64,000 bases of DNA from Diphasiastrum complanatum (Eukaryota; Streptophyta; Lycopodiopsida; Lycopodiales; Lycopodiaceae), in assembly GCA_029204225.1 (NCBI GenBank), contig MU832191.1, forward strand, positions 18,720 through 82,719. The letters run 5' to 3'. The translations under genes were made by a program, and so were the position numbers. How positions within the stretch are numbered: position 1 is the stretch's first letter; the number at the start of each line of letters is the position of its first letter. Positions 9,718-19,424 of this stretch are shown here, piece after piece. Under the pieces are notes generated by a model. That model was not told the DNA's origin. It saw only the letters and a list, made by a program, of their open reading frames with translations, and did not search any database.

Positions 9718-11892
9718 ATGCATGAATATGGATGGATGATGAAATTCATTAAGTTTTCCACACAAGCAGCAGCAGCTGCTGCTGCTGTTGGCATTAGACC
9801 TGCAGCTTCATCTGTGAACCGTCGTGTGGCGGAGCTTCTGAACGAGAGGACTAGCTATGCCACACTGGCCTCGCTCTTGAAGCGCTGCAGTGAGGCCAAA
9901 GCCTTGTCCGATGGCAGGCTCGTGCATGCTCACATCAAAAGCCTCAATTATGATCGCAAAACATTCTTAGGCAACTGGCTTGTGAAGATGTACAGCGATT
10001 GTGGGAGCATGAACGATGCCAAAGCGGTATTTGATAGCTTACCTGTTCATAATTTAAGATCCTGGAATATTCTGATCAAAGCTTATGCTAAGAACGGCTA
10101 TGGCAGAGAGGCATTGTCTTGTTTCCATCAAATGCAGCTCCAGGGCTTGAAGCCGAACCAGATCACTTTGGTCTCGGCGCTTGATGCCTGCGCCGGCCTT
10201 GCTGAGCTTGAGTTAGGGCAGGAAATACATGCTTCTATTGTGGAGGGTGGCTATGAAGCAGAGGTGATTGTTGGGACTGCGCTAGTGAATATGTATGGGA
10301 AGTGTGGGAGGGCAGAGGAGGCACTGGCTGTGTTTGACAAAATGCCGCAGAGAGATGTGGTTGCATGGAATGCTATTATTTCTGCATGTGCCCTAAACGG
10401 GAATGCCACAAAGGCTCTGTATTTGTTTAATCGCATGCAGCTTTGCGGCATCAAGCCAAACCAGAGCACTTTTGTCTCTGCTCTTGATGCTTGTGCTGTC
10501 CAGGGTTTGCTTGACAAGGGTAAGCACATCCATGGCAGCATAGTTGAAGGTGGATATGAGGGTCAGGTGGTTGTGGCAACAGCCCTGATCAGTATGTATG
10601 GCAAATGTGGGAGTTTAGAAGAGGCAAGGAAAGTGTTTGCTAAAATGCCGCATCGGAATGTGATAACCTGGAACGCCATGATCGCAGCGTGCGCTCAGAA
10701 TGGACAGGGTAAAGAGGCTTTGGATTGGTTCGATCGAATGCAGCTCCAGCGCTTGAAGCCAAATCAGATCACATTCGTCTGTGTTCTTGACGCTTGCGCA
10801 AGCCTGGCAGCCCTTGAGATAGGACAAGAAATTCATGCTGCCATTACAGAAGCTGGATATGAGGGGCATGTTTCTTACTATGATGGCCAGGTTGTGGTGG
10901 GAACGGCCCTCGTTAATATGTATGGCAAGTGCGGCAGCGTGGACGAAGCAAGGAGTGTGTTTAGTCGAATGCGCTATAGGAATGTGATCTCCTGGAATGC
11001 TATGATCTTGGCATGTGCTCAGAATGGGCAGGGTGAGGAAGCCCTGGATTTATTCAATGAAATGCAGCACCAGGGTATAAAGCCAGATCATATCACCTTC
11101 CTAGGCGTGCTTGCTGCTTGCAGCCACACTGGGCAGGTTGATAAGGCTAGACAGTTTTTCCAGTCGATGAGCAAAGACCATGGCATAGCGCAAAAGGTGG
11201 ACCATTACGTGTGTCTGATTGATATTCTTGGGCGTGCAGGACATTTGGGTGAAGCAGAGCAGTTCATAAACACTATGCCAATTGAAAATGCTTCTGTCTG
11301 GTTGTGTCTGCTTGGTGCTTGCAGAGTTCATGGTGACGTGGAGCGTGGAGTACGTGCTGCAAATCGAGTCATCAAACTTGATCCAGAGAATGCTGCACCT
11401 TATGTACTCTTATCAAACATTTTGGCTGCAGCTGGAAGGTGGGATGATGCAAAAACTTTGAGATGCATTTGGAAGACTACTAGCTCAAAGCAGCAGCCTG
11501 AGCGTTGTTATATCGAGGTCAACAAAAAGGTGCATGAGTTCATCGCTGCAGACATTTCACATCCTCAGATCCAGGATATAATTTCAGAATTAAAGCGGTT
11601 GAGTAAGCAGATTGAGGAAGCAGGACTACTAGTTGACACGGGATCAGTTTTTCATGAAAAAGACGAGGATATTGATTATTTCCACAGCGTGAAGCTTGCT
11701 ATTGGTTTTGGACTGATTTGTACACCTCCTGGAACAACCCTACGTATTACCAAGAATGCACAAATTTGCTCAAATTGTCATACTGCCACCAAAATTATTG
11801 CTCATGTCGTTCGCCGGAAAATAGTCATTAGGGATGCAAATCGAATACATGCATTTGAGCATGGAAGCTGTTCATGCAAAGATTATTGGTAA
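9718..11892 (+). CDS. PLS-class PPR protein with C-terminal E and DYW domains (724 aa), catalytic Glu missing
   Basis: This family binds organellar RNA one base per repeat; DYW members can deaminate a specific C to U. Residues 1-45 look like a targeting peptide (Ala/Ser/Arg-rich, few acids, an Ala run at 17-23); Met7 or Met8 could also be the start. PPR motifs fill about 46-550 with typical helices such as SWNILIKAYAKNGYGREAL and GTALVNMYGKCG; position-5/last pairs are Asn-Asn three times and Asn-Asp once in the P-type repeats. Residues 384-390 are a 7-residue insertion absent from the sister repeat at 280-290. E/E+ covers about 551-625 and DYW about 626-724. His656, Cys684, Cys687 and His688 of the zinc/deaminase core and the Cys718/Cys720 pair are present, and the end is KDYW. 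However, the HSE motif reads His-Ser-Val (codon GTG at 11689-11691), and the PG box, usually PGCSWIEV, reads PERCYIEV. RNA binding may persist, but the domain's own deaminase activity is doubtful. Single exon, undisrupted, so probably expressed. Confidence 0.95.
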   Translation: MHEYGWMMKFIKFSTQAAAAAAAVGIRPAASSVNRRVAELLNERTSYATLASLLKRCSEAKALSDGRLVHAHIKSLNYDRKTFLGNWLVKMYSDCGSMNDAKAVFDSLPVHNLRSWNILIKAYAKNGYGREALSCFHQMQLQGLKPNQITLVSALDACAGLAELELGQEIHASIVEGGYEAEVIVGTALVNMYGKCGRAEEALAVFDKMPQRDVVAWNAIISACALNGNATKALYLFNRMQLCGIKPNQSTFVSALDACAVQGLLDKGKHIHGSIVEGGYEGQVVVATALISMYGKCGSLEEARKVFAKMPHRNVITWNAMIAACAQNGQGKEALDWFDRMQLQRLKPNQITFVCVLDACASLAALEIGQEIHAAITEAGYEGHVSYYDGQVVVGTALVNMYGKCGSVDEARSVFSRMRYRNVISWNAMILACAQNGQGEEALDLFNEMQHQGIKPDHITFLGVLAACSHTGQVDKARQFFQSMSKDHGIAQKVDHYVCLIDILGRAGHLGEAEQFINTMPIENASVWLCLLGACRVHGDVERGVRAANRVIKLDPENAAPYVLLSNILAAAGRWDDAKTLRCIWKTTSSKQQPERCYIEVNKKVHEFIAADISHPQIQDIISELKRLSKQIEEAGLLVDTGSVFHEKDEDIDYFHSVKLAIGFGLICTPPGTTLRITKNAQICSNCHTATKIIAHVVRRKIVIRDANRIHAFEHGSCSCKDYW

Positions 11893-11930
11893 GAGAATCT
11901 GCTAGCTCTGCATGGAAGAAGAAATAAAGG
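11893..11930 (+). terminator. Likely 3' UTR with polyadenylation signal
   Basis: An AATAAA hexamer at 11923-11928 lies 30 bases after the PPR stop codon in a purine-rich context. Plant near-upstream elements are loose, so this is a candidate only. Confidence 0.4.
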
Positions 11931-14900
11931 AGTGGTTGCAATTGTGCCATGTTTTGCATCCTTATCATAGTTTCATCTTTTCTTCTTAAGGACTAATTCC
12001 TTTCAAGTCTTAGTAGGTGCCAATAGAAAAGGTGAAACACTAGTATTGTTGTTGATAGAACTGTTGCAGCTTTGTTCTGCCAAGCACAATTGATGATTCT
12101 AATCTTTGCCCAGCAAAACGGGAAACATCCCTTGCAAACCAAGCATAAGAGGAGCCAAAGCTCATCGTTTCTTATCAAATTATTTTGGGAAATCGACCAA
12201 AATTGAATATTCGGTATGGAAACATGTTATTTTTTCCACTCAACATTTTGAAAATAAAGGAACAACAAGGCTAAGTTGAAGTCTGGAGGAAGCTTGACAA
12301 CATGGTCAAATTACTTAGAAAAGATAATCTTTCTAATACTGGTGTCCTCCTAATTAAGAAATCAACGACCGAGTTTGTGGATGCAGTTAAAGACGCTTGG
12401 GGTGTAGATCACATTACACACTACGTGGTGAGCAGCTTCTCAATGTAACACTTAAATTTATAATTTCATTGCACACCTAATATGCTAATTCATCATGCAT
12501 CATTTTTTGCAAGAACTTATGGCAGTTTAAGTATATGGTCATCACAGGGAATGGAGAAATCACATTGACAAGCTAGAGTAGCATTTCATTGAAATACACA
12601 ACACGGTTGAACATCTTCAAAGAATAGTTAAATCATCCGACTATTTCAATGGTTTTATAGACGTGTGCAAATTCGATACACAACTAGCTCAATAAATTAT
12701 CAAAAATTTAGAAACACAAATTCATATGTGAAAATGATGCATGTATTGTGTTATATCTCAAATACAAAAAAAAGTACAATCATTTCTTCTCTCCATCTTT
12801 AATGACCAACTTTGAAGTATGGTCATGGAGGAATTTTTTTCTATCATATGGATCTATGAATTCTATAGATCTCCTCTTGCTTAAGTCTATGTATCCAGAG
12901 AGGACAGCTAGAGAAGTTGATCGTTTTGGAACTTCCTCAGCTACATAGCCAAAGATTTTTATAGCAATGTCTCTCTTTGCAAAAATATTTTATATACATT
13001 CTGGGGATATTTATGCCTGTTGAAAAAAAATGACCGTGCTTTTATTGCCATTATTATTGTCTCTGCATTCAAAGAAAACTTTTCGTGATGAGGATGCTGA
13101 TATTCAGAAACAGATATGAGTAGTGATTTCAAAGTTCAGTATGCAATGAAACCTTCTGCCACAGAGCACAGAGAAACATTAAACAGAACTCTAAGTCTGT
13201 CAACAGAATTTTTCCCTCCTGAAAAGGATAATACCCACAACAAAGTATTCACAACAGGAGCTTTGAAAACCTGTAATAGTTACTCTTAAGGGTTTAACGA
13301 TGATTGTAAATCGTGATAAGAAAGCTTGGAGGCAACAACACCAGGTCCACAATTGGACTAATTGTGCACACATATTGGCAACTCAAGAAGTGTACCTTGT
13401 CATTAGCAGAAATAGTCACAGACCCGCAGTGACTGATAGCATGCCAAACAGCGCGTACAAAGGTGCAGTTTCTAGTCTGCATAAACTCAATTGACCTTTC
13501 AGAGAAAAAAAAGAGATAAATGAGTACTAAACAAGATACATTCAGCGATTGCCAGTAAGATGAGACCACACATGTCCACTCACTCAACCAAAAGACATAA
13601 ACTCCTAACTCCTAATATGCTTCCCTTCACTTTGTCCTCATGTTGTGTATTTTCAAGGATGGCTGCTCCATGATTGTAGCTGATGTTAGTTAATGCCTGG
13701 TCACTACGTGGTACTTCTTCAAGTTATCATCCTAGATCATCATATATCTGACCAGCTTTACGAGTTACAGCAGCAACACAGCTCATTGATGTGTACATCT
13801 GATAAATTACAAGCCCATAAAGCCAGGAGTTAGAAGGATCAAAAAATATGTTTACAATGTGACAATGTGACACATTCCAATCTACGTAACATGGAGGACC
13901 TAGCTAGCAGGATCATGAAAAAAACCAAATAACAAAGGCAATCAAAGTTCTCAGCTGCTATACAACAGGGCTACAATGATAGCACATGATTACAGACTAA
14001 ACAAGAAAAACTTGACACCTGTTCCATATCTTGCTGCGAATTGCACAAATTAGAAATACCTGGTACAGACCAGGACGTACAGTTGTATACTCTTCTCCAC
14101 TTGTAGCATTCCAATTGTAGCTCAATCAAGGACATCATGGTTGTAATGCAAAGGATTCTGGCCTTGTAAATATATTTTGAAGCTGATGCTCCCCCTTGGC
14201 AGAGTGAAATGATTTACATACATAATTCCCAACTGATTCAAATCAATACAAATTTGTGAGAGATTCCAATAGAGCATGGACTTTCTACAATCGCATAACA
14301 TTGTTGGAAACATTGTACAAGCATTAGGAGGTAGTTGTATCAAGAAGACAACCTACAACCATAATAACTCCAAAAAAGTTTGGTGGTAAAAGTATGAAGC
14401 AAATGCAAGTAATTTGTTGCAACACCCTAGGTTGTTGACAATATATGTGACATCTATTGCTTCCAAGATATTATAATTGACAAGTAGATTGTGCACTAAA
14501 AAATGAATGCAAGTGGTGTTAACTTCCAAGGTGTACACCCTTCTTACATCAATTATAAACAATCACATTATAGAGGGAAGAACATAAGCATTACTGAGAT
14601 AGAGAGAATCACACAAAATGAAGTGCTCCTGAATCTCTACCTCTAAAAAATACACAATTAACATGTCCAATCTTCCCGTGGGATGCCCCATAAGCAATGG
14701 TCTCCACCACAAGTTAATGGGAGGAAATTCAGAGTTGTCCCAGAGTGAATTTGATGCAATGTGAAAGTCCTAAATCCAATTACTGTGACAAGAACGAGAA
14801 CCCAACTCCAAGAAATGAGTTGACCCTAGTTGGCCCTACCATGCTCGCTAAAGATAAGCAGGATAAATGGATCGCTTGATAAACTTGTGTGGGAAGGGAC

Positions 14901-15037
14901 GAGATAGGGACCACATGTGTCTAGAAGGTGAGGCCTACGAGTACCATGAAACCTAATACCCAAAAGGATGGAGCTACTATGAAGAGGTAAGTGACATGCA
15001 TGAATATCTCATCCTTTCATTTGCAAACTCCAAAACC
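11931..15037. other. Intergenic, no gene recognised
   Basis: About 3.1 kb of A+T-rich sequence. Short open frames on both strands have no recognisable motif, and no LTR, PBS or LINE signature was found. An unrecognised old repeat cannot be excluded. Confidence 0.5.
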
Positions 15038-15421
15038 CTATGTATATCTACAACTAATTGGAAAATGGCATCGACTTGGATTGGTGAGACCACAAAACAT
15101 CCCTGACAACCCACTTTGAAGAGTTGAGTCATGTGCACCGACCCTCCAATGCATATAGGGTTGTGGGGATAACAAAAGTATCAAAAAGTCGACACTTACT
15201 TGGGGCATCCCATGTCTCCTGAAGCAAAACCTCTCCAAAAGCACTAGGGAGGTTTGGCCCTTTCTAAGTCTAGCTATAGTTGTCAGCCTCATGCTAAAAA
15301 TGGGACCAATAAAGAGTGACCCCAAGTAAGTGTAGGATGATATCACCTCCAAAGGCTAGCCAATCCCAAGCCGCTATCAATGACCCTCTCTAGGTCATCG
15401 ATATAGAATTCACAAAGTATG

Positions 15422-15511
<90 letters not shown>

Positions 15512-15800
15512 CATGGAATTGAGTCAAAGGCTTTAATGAAGTTCAACAAAGTAGCAATAAACTCTCTCATGCTTCTGTATGGCCTCCTAGCCCTAAGAGT
15601 GAAGATATGATCTGCAGTAGAGTAATGAGCCATGTAACCTGCCTAGCCCATTGCATACAATATCTTGGTCTTTGCCTCAATACTCATTGTTGATCATAAA
15701 ATGGTGCCATATAACTTTGCAATAATGTGTCCAACCATGATGGAATGTCCAGTCTCATGGATTCACCACTCTTATGGATGAGATGGATTATAGTAGTAGT
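15038..15800 (-). mobile_element. L1-type LINE fragment (RT and post-RT), interrupted by a (CT)n tract
   Basis: On the minus strand from 15800 down: VGHIIAKLYGTIL (about 15690-15730), AHYSTADHIFTLR (about 15590-15630), FIKAFDSIPW (about 15510-15545), all hallmarks of the LINE RT start. Then comes 85 bp of (CT)n, then FYIDDLERVIDSGLG (about 15370-15415) and the post-RT signature SYTYLGSLFIGPIFSMR (about 15290-15345). In the related LINEs at 54000-60000 the segment between the KAFDS motif and the IDELE motif is normal RT sequence containing CPLSPTLFGL; here the microsatellite occupies its place. The FADD-box region is also missing. Confidence 0.85.
15424..15508. repeat. (GA)n microsatellite, ~85 bp
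   Basis: Pure GA dinucleotide run inside the LINE fragment. The apparent Arg-Glu and Ser-Leu proteins over it are artefacts. Confidence 0.97.
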
Positions 15801-16417
15801 AAGTACAAGGAAACTAGACACAAGAGCTCAATTAAGCAAAGTGGCTAGAGTGTGTGAGAGATAGTTGACAACATTTCGACTACAACTATGTGCATGCGTA
15901 GCCTTCAGGTAAGCCACATGGACTTTTGCAACAATAGCCTATTCATCACCAATGGACAGACATCTTCACAGATCTCATTACACGCTTTCCTCATACACAG
16001 CTAGGGCATGCCAATTGTTTGATGGTCGTGGGCAGGTTTTCCAAGCAAGCTCATAGAGCCATCATTATAGAGCAGCGTGCACAGTTATATTGTGACAAAT
16101 ATTCACATATGACAAAACATGTGTACTTGACCATTTGACTTCTAAAGCCAAAATTGGCCCTATCACCTAGTGACACCAAGATGCTTGACTAGAAATCTTT
16201 ATGATACCCCTAAAGTCAACATTATAAGCTATTTCTAACTATTTTACACATGTGAGAACATGCTCCACACATGTGAAATGTACTCACAAACATAAAATCA
16301 TAAAATAATCAAGATAGATTTTGACAATTTTTCACATTTACTACTTCCGATTCATCTAACTTAAGAACAAATATCAGCTTTTTAACACTTTCATTTTTAA
16401 TCCTATAAGATTTTACT
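15801..16417. other. No gene recognised; contains two CACATGTG palindromes
   Basis: CACATGTG occurs at 16247-16254 and 16268-16275, a motif that recurs in several repeats in this window. No coding pattern. Confidence 0.5.
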
Positions 16418-17130
16418 ATGAAAGTACTATACTTAAGGACCATAAATGGATATACAAAAGATCCACAAGAGTGATTGGATGCTTGCTTAACAGTCTATCA
16501 AAAAATTAGACACAAAAAAGTTGATCTAGATTGGCAATTTGACAAACAACAAACATTAACAATCAAAAGCATTGATCAACATTGAAATCCGAGCCCACAC
16601 GTGTGTACTATAGGATGTAGTACGGCCTTCAACATGAGAAACAAGTAGAATGTGATTTGGTTTCATCTGGATCACAAAAGCTCAATGTATATAGTGAACT
16701 AGCTTGAGCTTGCCAATGAGCTCCAAAAATTTTCTATCTTCTTACTATGAGAGCTTGGAATACATAGCAAATTCGACTTCCTTCTTGAAATTAGATGGAT
16801 TTCCAGCATGTATTAAGGAAGTTAACTCACTCTTCTTACACTAAAATGAAACCCTAGCTTAGATCCTAGAGTTATGCTTGGTAGGTAGCTAGTTGGTCAA
16901 ATTTTCACATTAAACTTAGGTGTAGGTCCTATAAAGTAGGGATGGCCACCAAATAGACATGACCGACTCTCTTGACTTGACCTAACCTACATTAGGAGTG
17001 GGTTGCCATGGCATCTTGGTCTTCCATGTGTGAAACTCAATTATAAACAATATTTACAAAGTTCTACATGGCTAGATTTGCCAAAATAGGCTATTTTTCA
17101 CATTTCTCCTCAAATCTAGCATTGGAAACA
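16418..17130 (+). repeat. Dispersed repeat R1, copy 1 (inverted partner at 25395-26127)
   Basis: About 700 bases match the reverse complement of 25395-26127 along their whole length with modest divergence, including the CACACGTGTG palindrome (16596-16605 against 25935-25944) and the shared block AAATAGACATGACC. Neither copy has coding capacity. Length and style suit an LTR or a non-autonomous element; I did not find matching TG...CA ends. Confidence 0.85.
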
Positions 17131-18199
17131 ATAATGTATCTATATACAATTCTAAGACCTGATCTTAACATCAGAAATAAATCATATTCAGATTTAGAAG
17201 ATGACTAATGAGCCCCTAGAGATGATGACATGATCTATCACCATATCCAAGATAGAGCTTCTTTGATCTTGATATCCTCCAAGATGAAGTGAAGAGTCTT
17301 GATTCTTCCTTGCACCTTTGCACTTGATTTTTTCCATGTTGAGTGAAGATGCATGAACTTGAAACTTGCTTCTCCTTGATCTTGATGATTCTCCATGTTG
17401 TCTAAGAATGTTATTTTGGAGTCTCTATCATTAGGTTTTGGCAAAGATTGTTCAAGAATAGTTGAGCAGATTCGTATTTAGATGAAGTCTCTCTTATGTC
17501 ATTTAGTTTTTTTTTTTTTTAAAAAGGAATTGATACTAAGGTGTAAGGAAATACTCATCACATGCTTGTTGCGTAGGGTTAGCATAAAACTTGAAATTAG
17601 TTGGAAAACATCATACCTGAATGTTTGTAGACGTAGCTTCTTGAGAAGTTGCCATTGTCGTTTTAACAAAAGGATTCTTTCTCTTTAGATCATAGCAACA
17701 AGAAAAAAGTCTTTGTAGCTTATATCTACATTTAAAAGTTATGTCGGAAAAAACCGCCTGAACAATGTAAATGGAGTGTGCTAACTTGCTTGCTTTATGA
17801 AGTTTCTGTAGGTGACATACATTTTTTGCGAGACAGATGATGCTTGGTTTGAGTATGAACCAAAATGTAGGTGATAAAAGGGCCATAGTAACAAGACAAT
17901 CCTACATTATCACAAGTATCGATTATGGTTTACTATCGAAAAGTGAAACTGAGAGCTTAAAACGACAAATAAGAATATCATTTCATTGCAAGATCAGAGA
18001 TTGAATCATTGCACGATCTCTTGAGGATTTCTATGAGAAAACTCTAGTGATTGTTAAAGGTGAGCCATAAAGCACCCTATTGTCACTGGGTAGTAGGAAG
18101 TGTATATAGGAAAGGCATCAATATGTATTGAGTGTTAAGGCTTGTTTTCCATCACTGGACAATAAGCTTATGAATCATAAAAAAGACCAACGATATACA
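17131..18199. other. Intergenic, no gene recognised
   Basis: A+T-rich. Contains the palindrome TATTGTCC-ACAA-TGGACAATA-type sequence just beyond its right end (18217-18240) but no gene. Confidence 0.5.
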
Positions 18200-18890
18200 A
18201 GTAGTTGTTCCTATTGTCCAACAATGGACAATAGGAGGTGCATTTGTTGTTGGAAATGGTGAACTCTTGCAACCATTCCCTGGCATTCCCCGAAGCCTAA
18301 GTGCCCGACATTTGGCCCTGCAACCAGAGCTCGAAGTGTCCGAAGTCGAAGTCACCAACGTCATCGACATCGAACTGGCCGACGAGGACTCATGCATCAA
18401 AAGACCGAAGGCCGACAAAACCAAATGTCAGGCAAGTCAAGTTAGCAGATTGCAACTCGACGGGCGTGAGGGCATTGTACTATCACACTCAACCGCCAAA
18501 AGCAACGTTATTAGAGGGTGACTAATAGTGTTAAACCTCTCTTGTAATTTGTTGTTAATCCATCTTGTAATTTCACCTGTTGAGATAAATATAAGATAGA
18601 ATGCTAGAACAAGATATGCATTATAGGTTTTTGTAGCTATGCATGAAAGTATGCCAATGAGCAGAACATAGCAATTGTGTAAGAGGAGTGTTAGGCCACC
18701 AATGAGCAAGACACCAAAAAGAAAACTAAATACAAAAATACTCTCTGTTCTTCCATCTCTTATTGTCGTGTTTCATCTATTTGATTGATTGCTACGAAGT
18801 CTGTGATCTGTAGTCGATTATCTAGGTCTTGCAAATTCTGCACAGACATACAAACAGATTTGTTGCAAAAGAAAATCTACATTATATCAG
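18200..18890 (+). repeat. Presumed 5' LTR and leader of the Copia element at 18.2-21.7 kb
   Basis: The right end is followed by a degenerate initiator-tRNA-Met PBS (ATATCAGAGC, about 18885-18894) and then gag. The body resembles the 3660-4200 LTR-like block. A hyphenated palindrome lies near 18217-18240. The left edge is uncertain. Confidence 0.55.
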
Positions 18891-18915
18891 AGCAGATTCA
18901 ATAGATAATGTAATA

Positions 18916-19223
18916 TGGCTATAACGATTCAAAATAGGATTGCAATCAATCTTGATGGTGCAAACTATCGATTTTGAAAGTTCAAAATCAAAGCACTCTT
19001 GAAGGGTGAAGGGATCTGGTCAGTGACCGATCTTATAGAAGAACAGCCTCCAGAGAGAGACCCAATGAGAGTTGAATGGATCAGAAAAGATGAACGTGCA
19101 ATGACAATCATCATTTCATCCATAAACGAAGAAATTCTCATGCAGATTGAAGACTATGAGAACAGCCATGAAGCATGGGAAAAGCTAAAGCAGAATTATG
19201 AAGTGAGGCTCCACTGCAAATAA
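18916..19223 (+). pseudogene. Copia gag N-terminal remnant
   Basis: Starts MAITIQNRIAINLDGANYRF, the usual L-x-G-x-NY-x-x-W start of Copia gag, but the Trp codon is TGA (18975-18977). It continues KFKIKALLKGEGIWSVTD and NSHEAWEKLKQNYEV, matching the DUF4219/UBN2 pattern, and stops at 19223. The remaining gag, protease and integrase are deleted before RT begins near 19425. Confidence 0.85.
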
Positions 19224-19424
19224 GTTTGACACAAAATTACAATCTTAAGCAGTAGGTAATGTGGCAAAGGCATTGCTCCAAATTTTTGAACCTACCTAGT
19301 TACCATATCACCTCAATTATACTCCTAAACCCTGACTCCACAGTCTCCTTAACAAACAGTAGACAAAGAAGATTTCCAGACCGATACACAGACAATTTTC
19401 ACTAGAGTAAAGATGCAAATGTTG

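Noticed and set aside
10251-11331. Antisense ORFs at 10251-10541, 10615-10869 and 11101-11331
   Set aside because: They are shadows of the PPR gene, mirroring its repeat structure.
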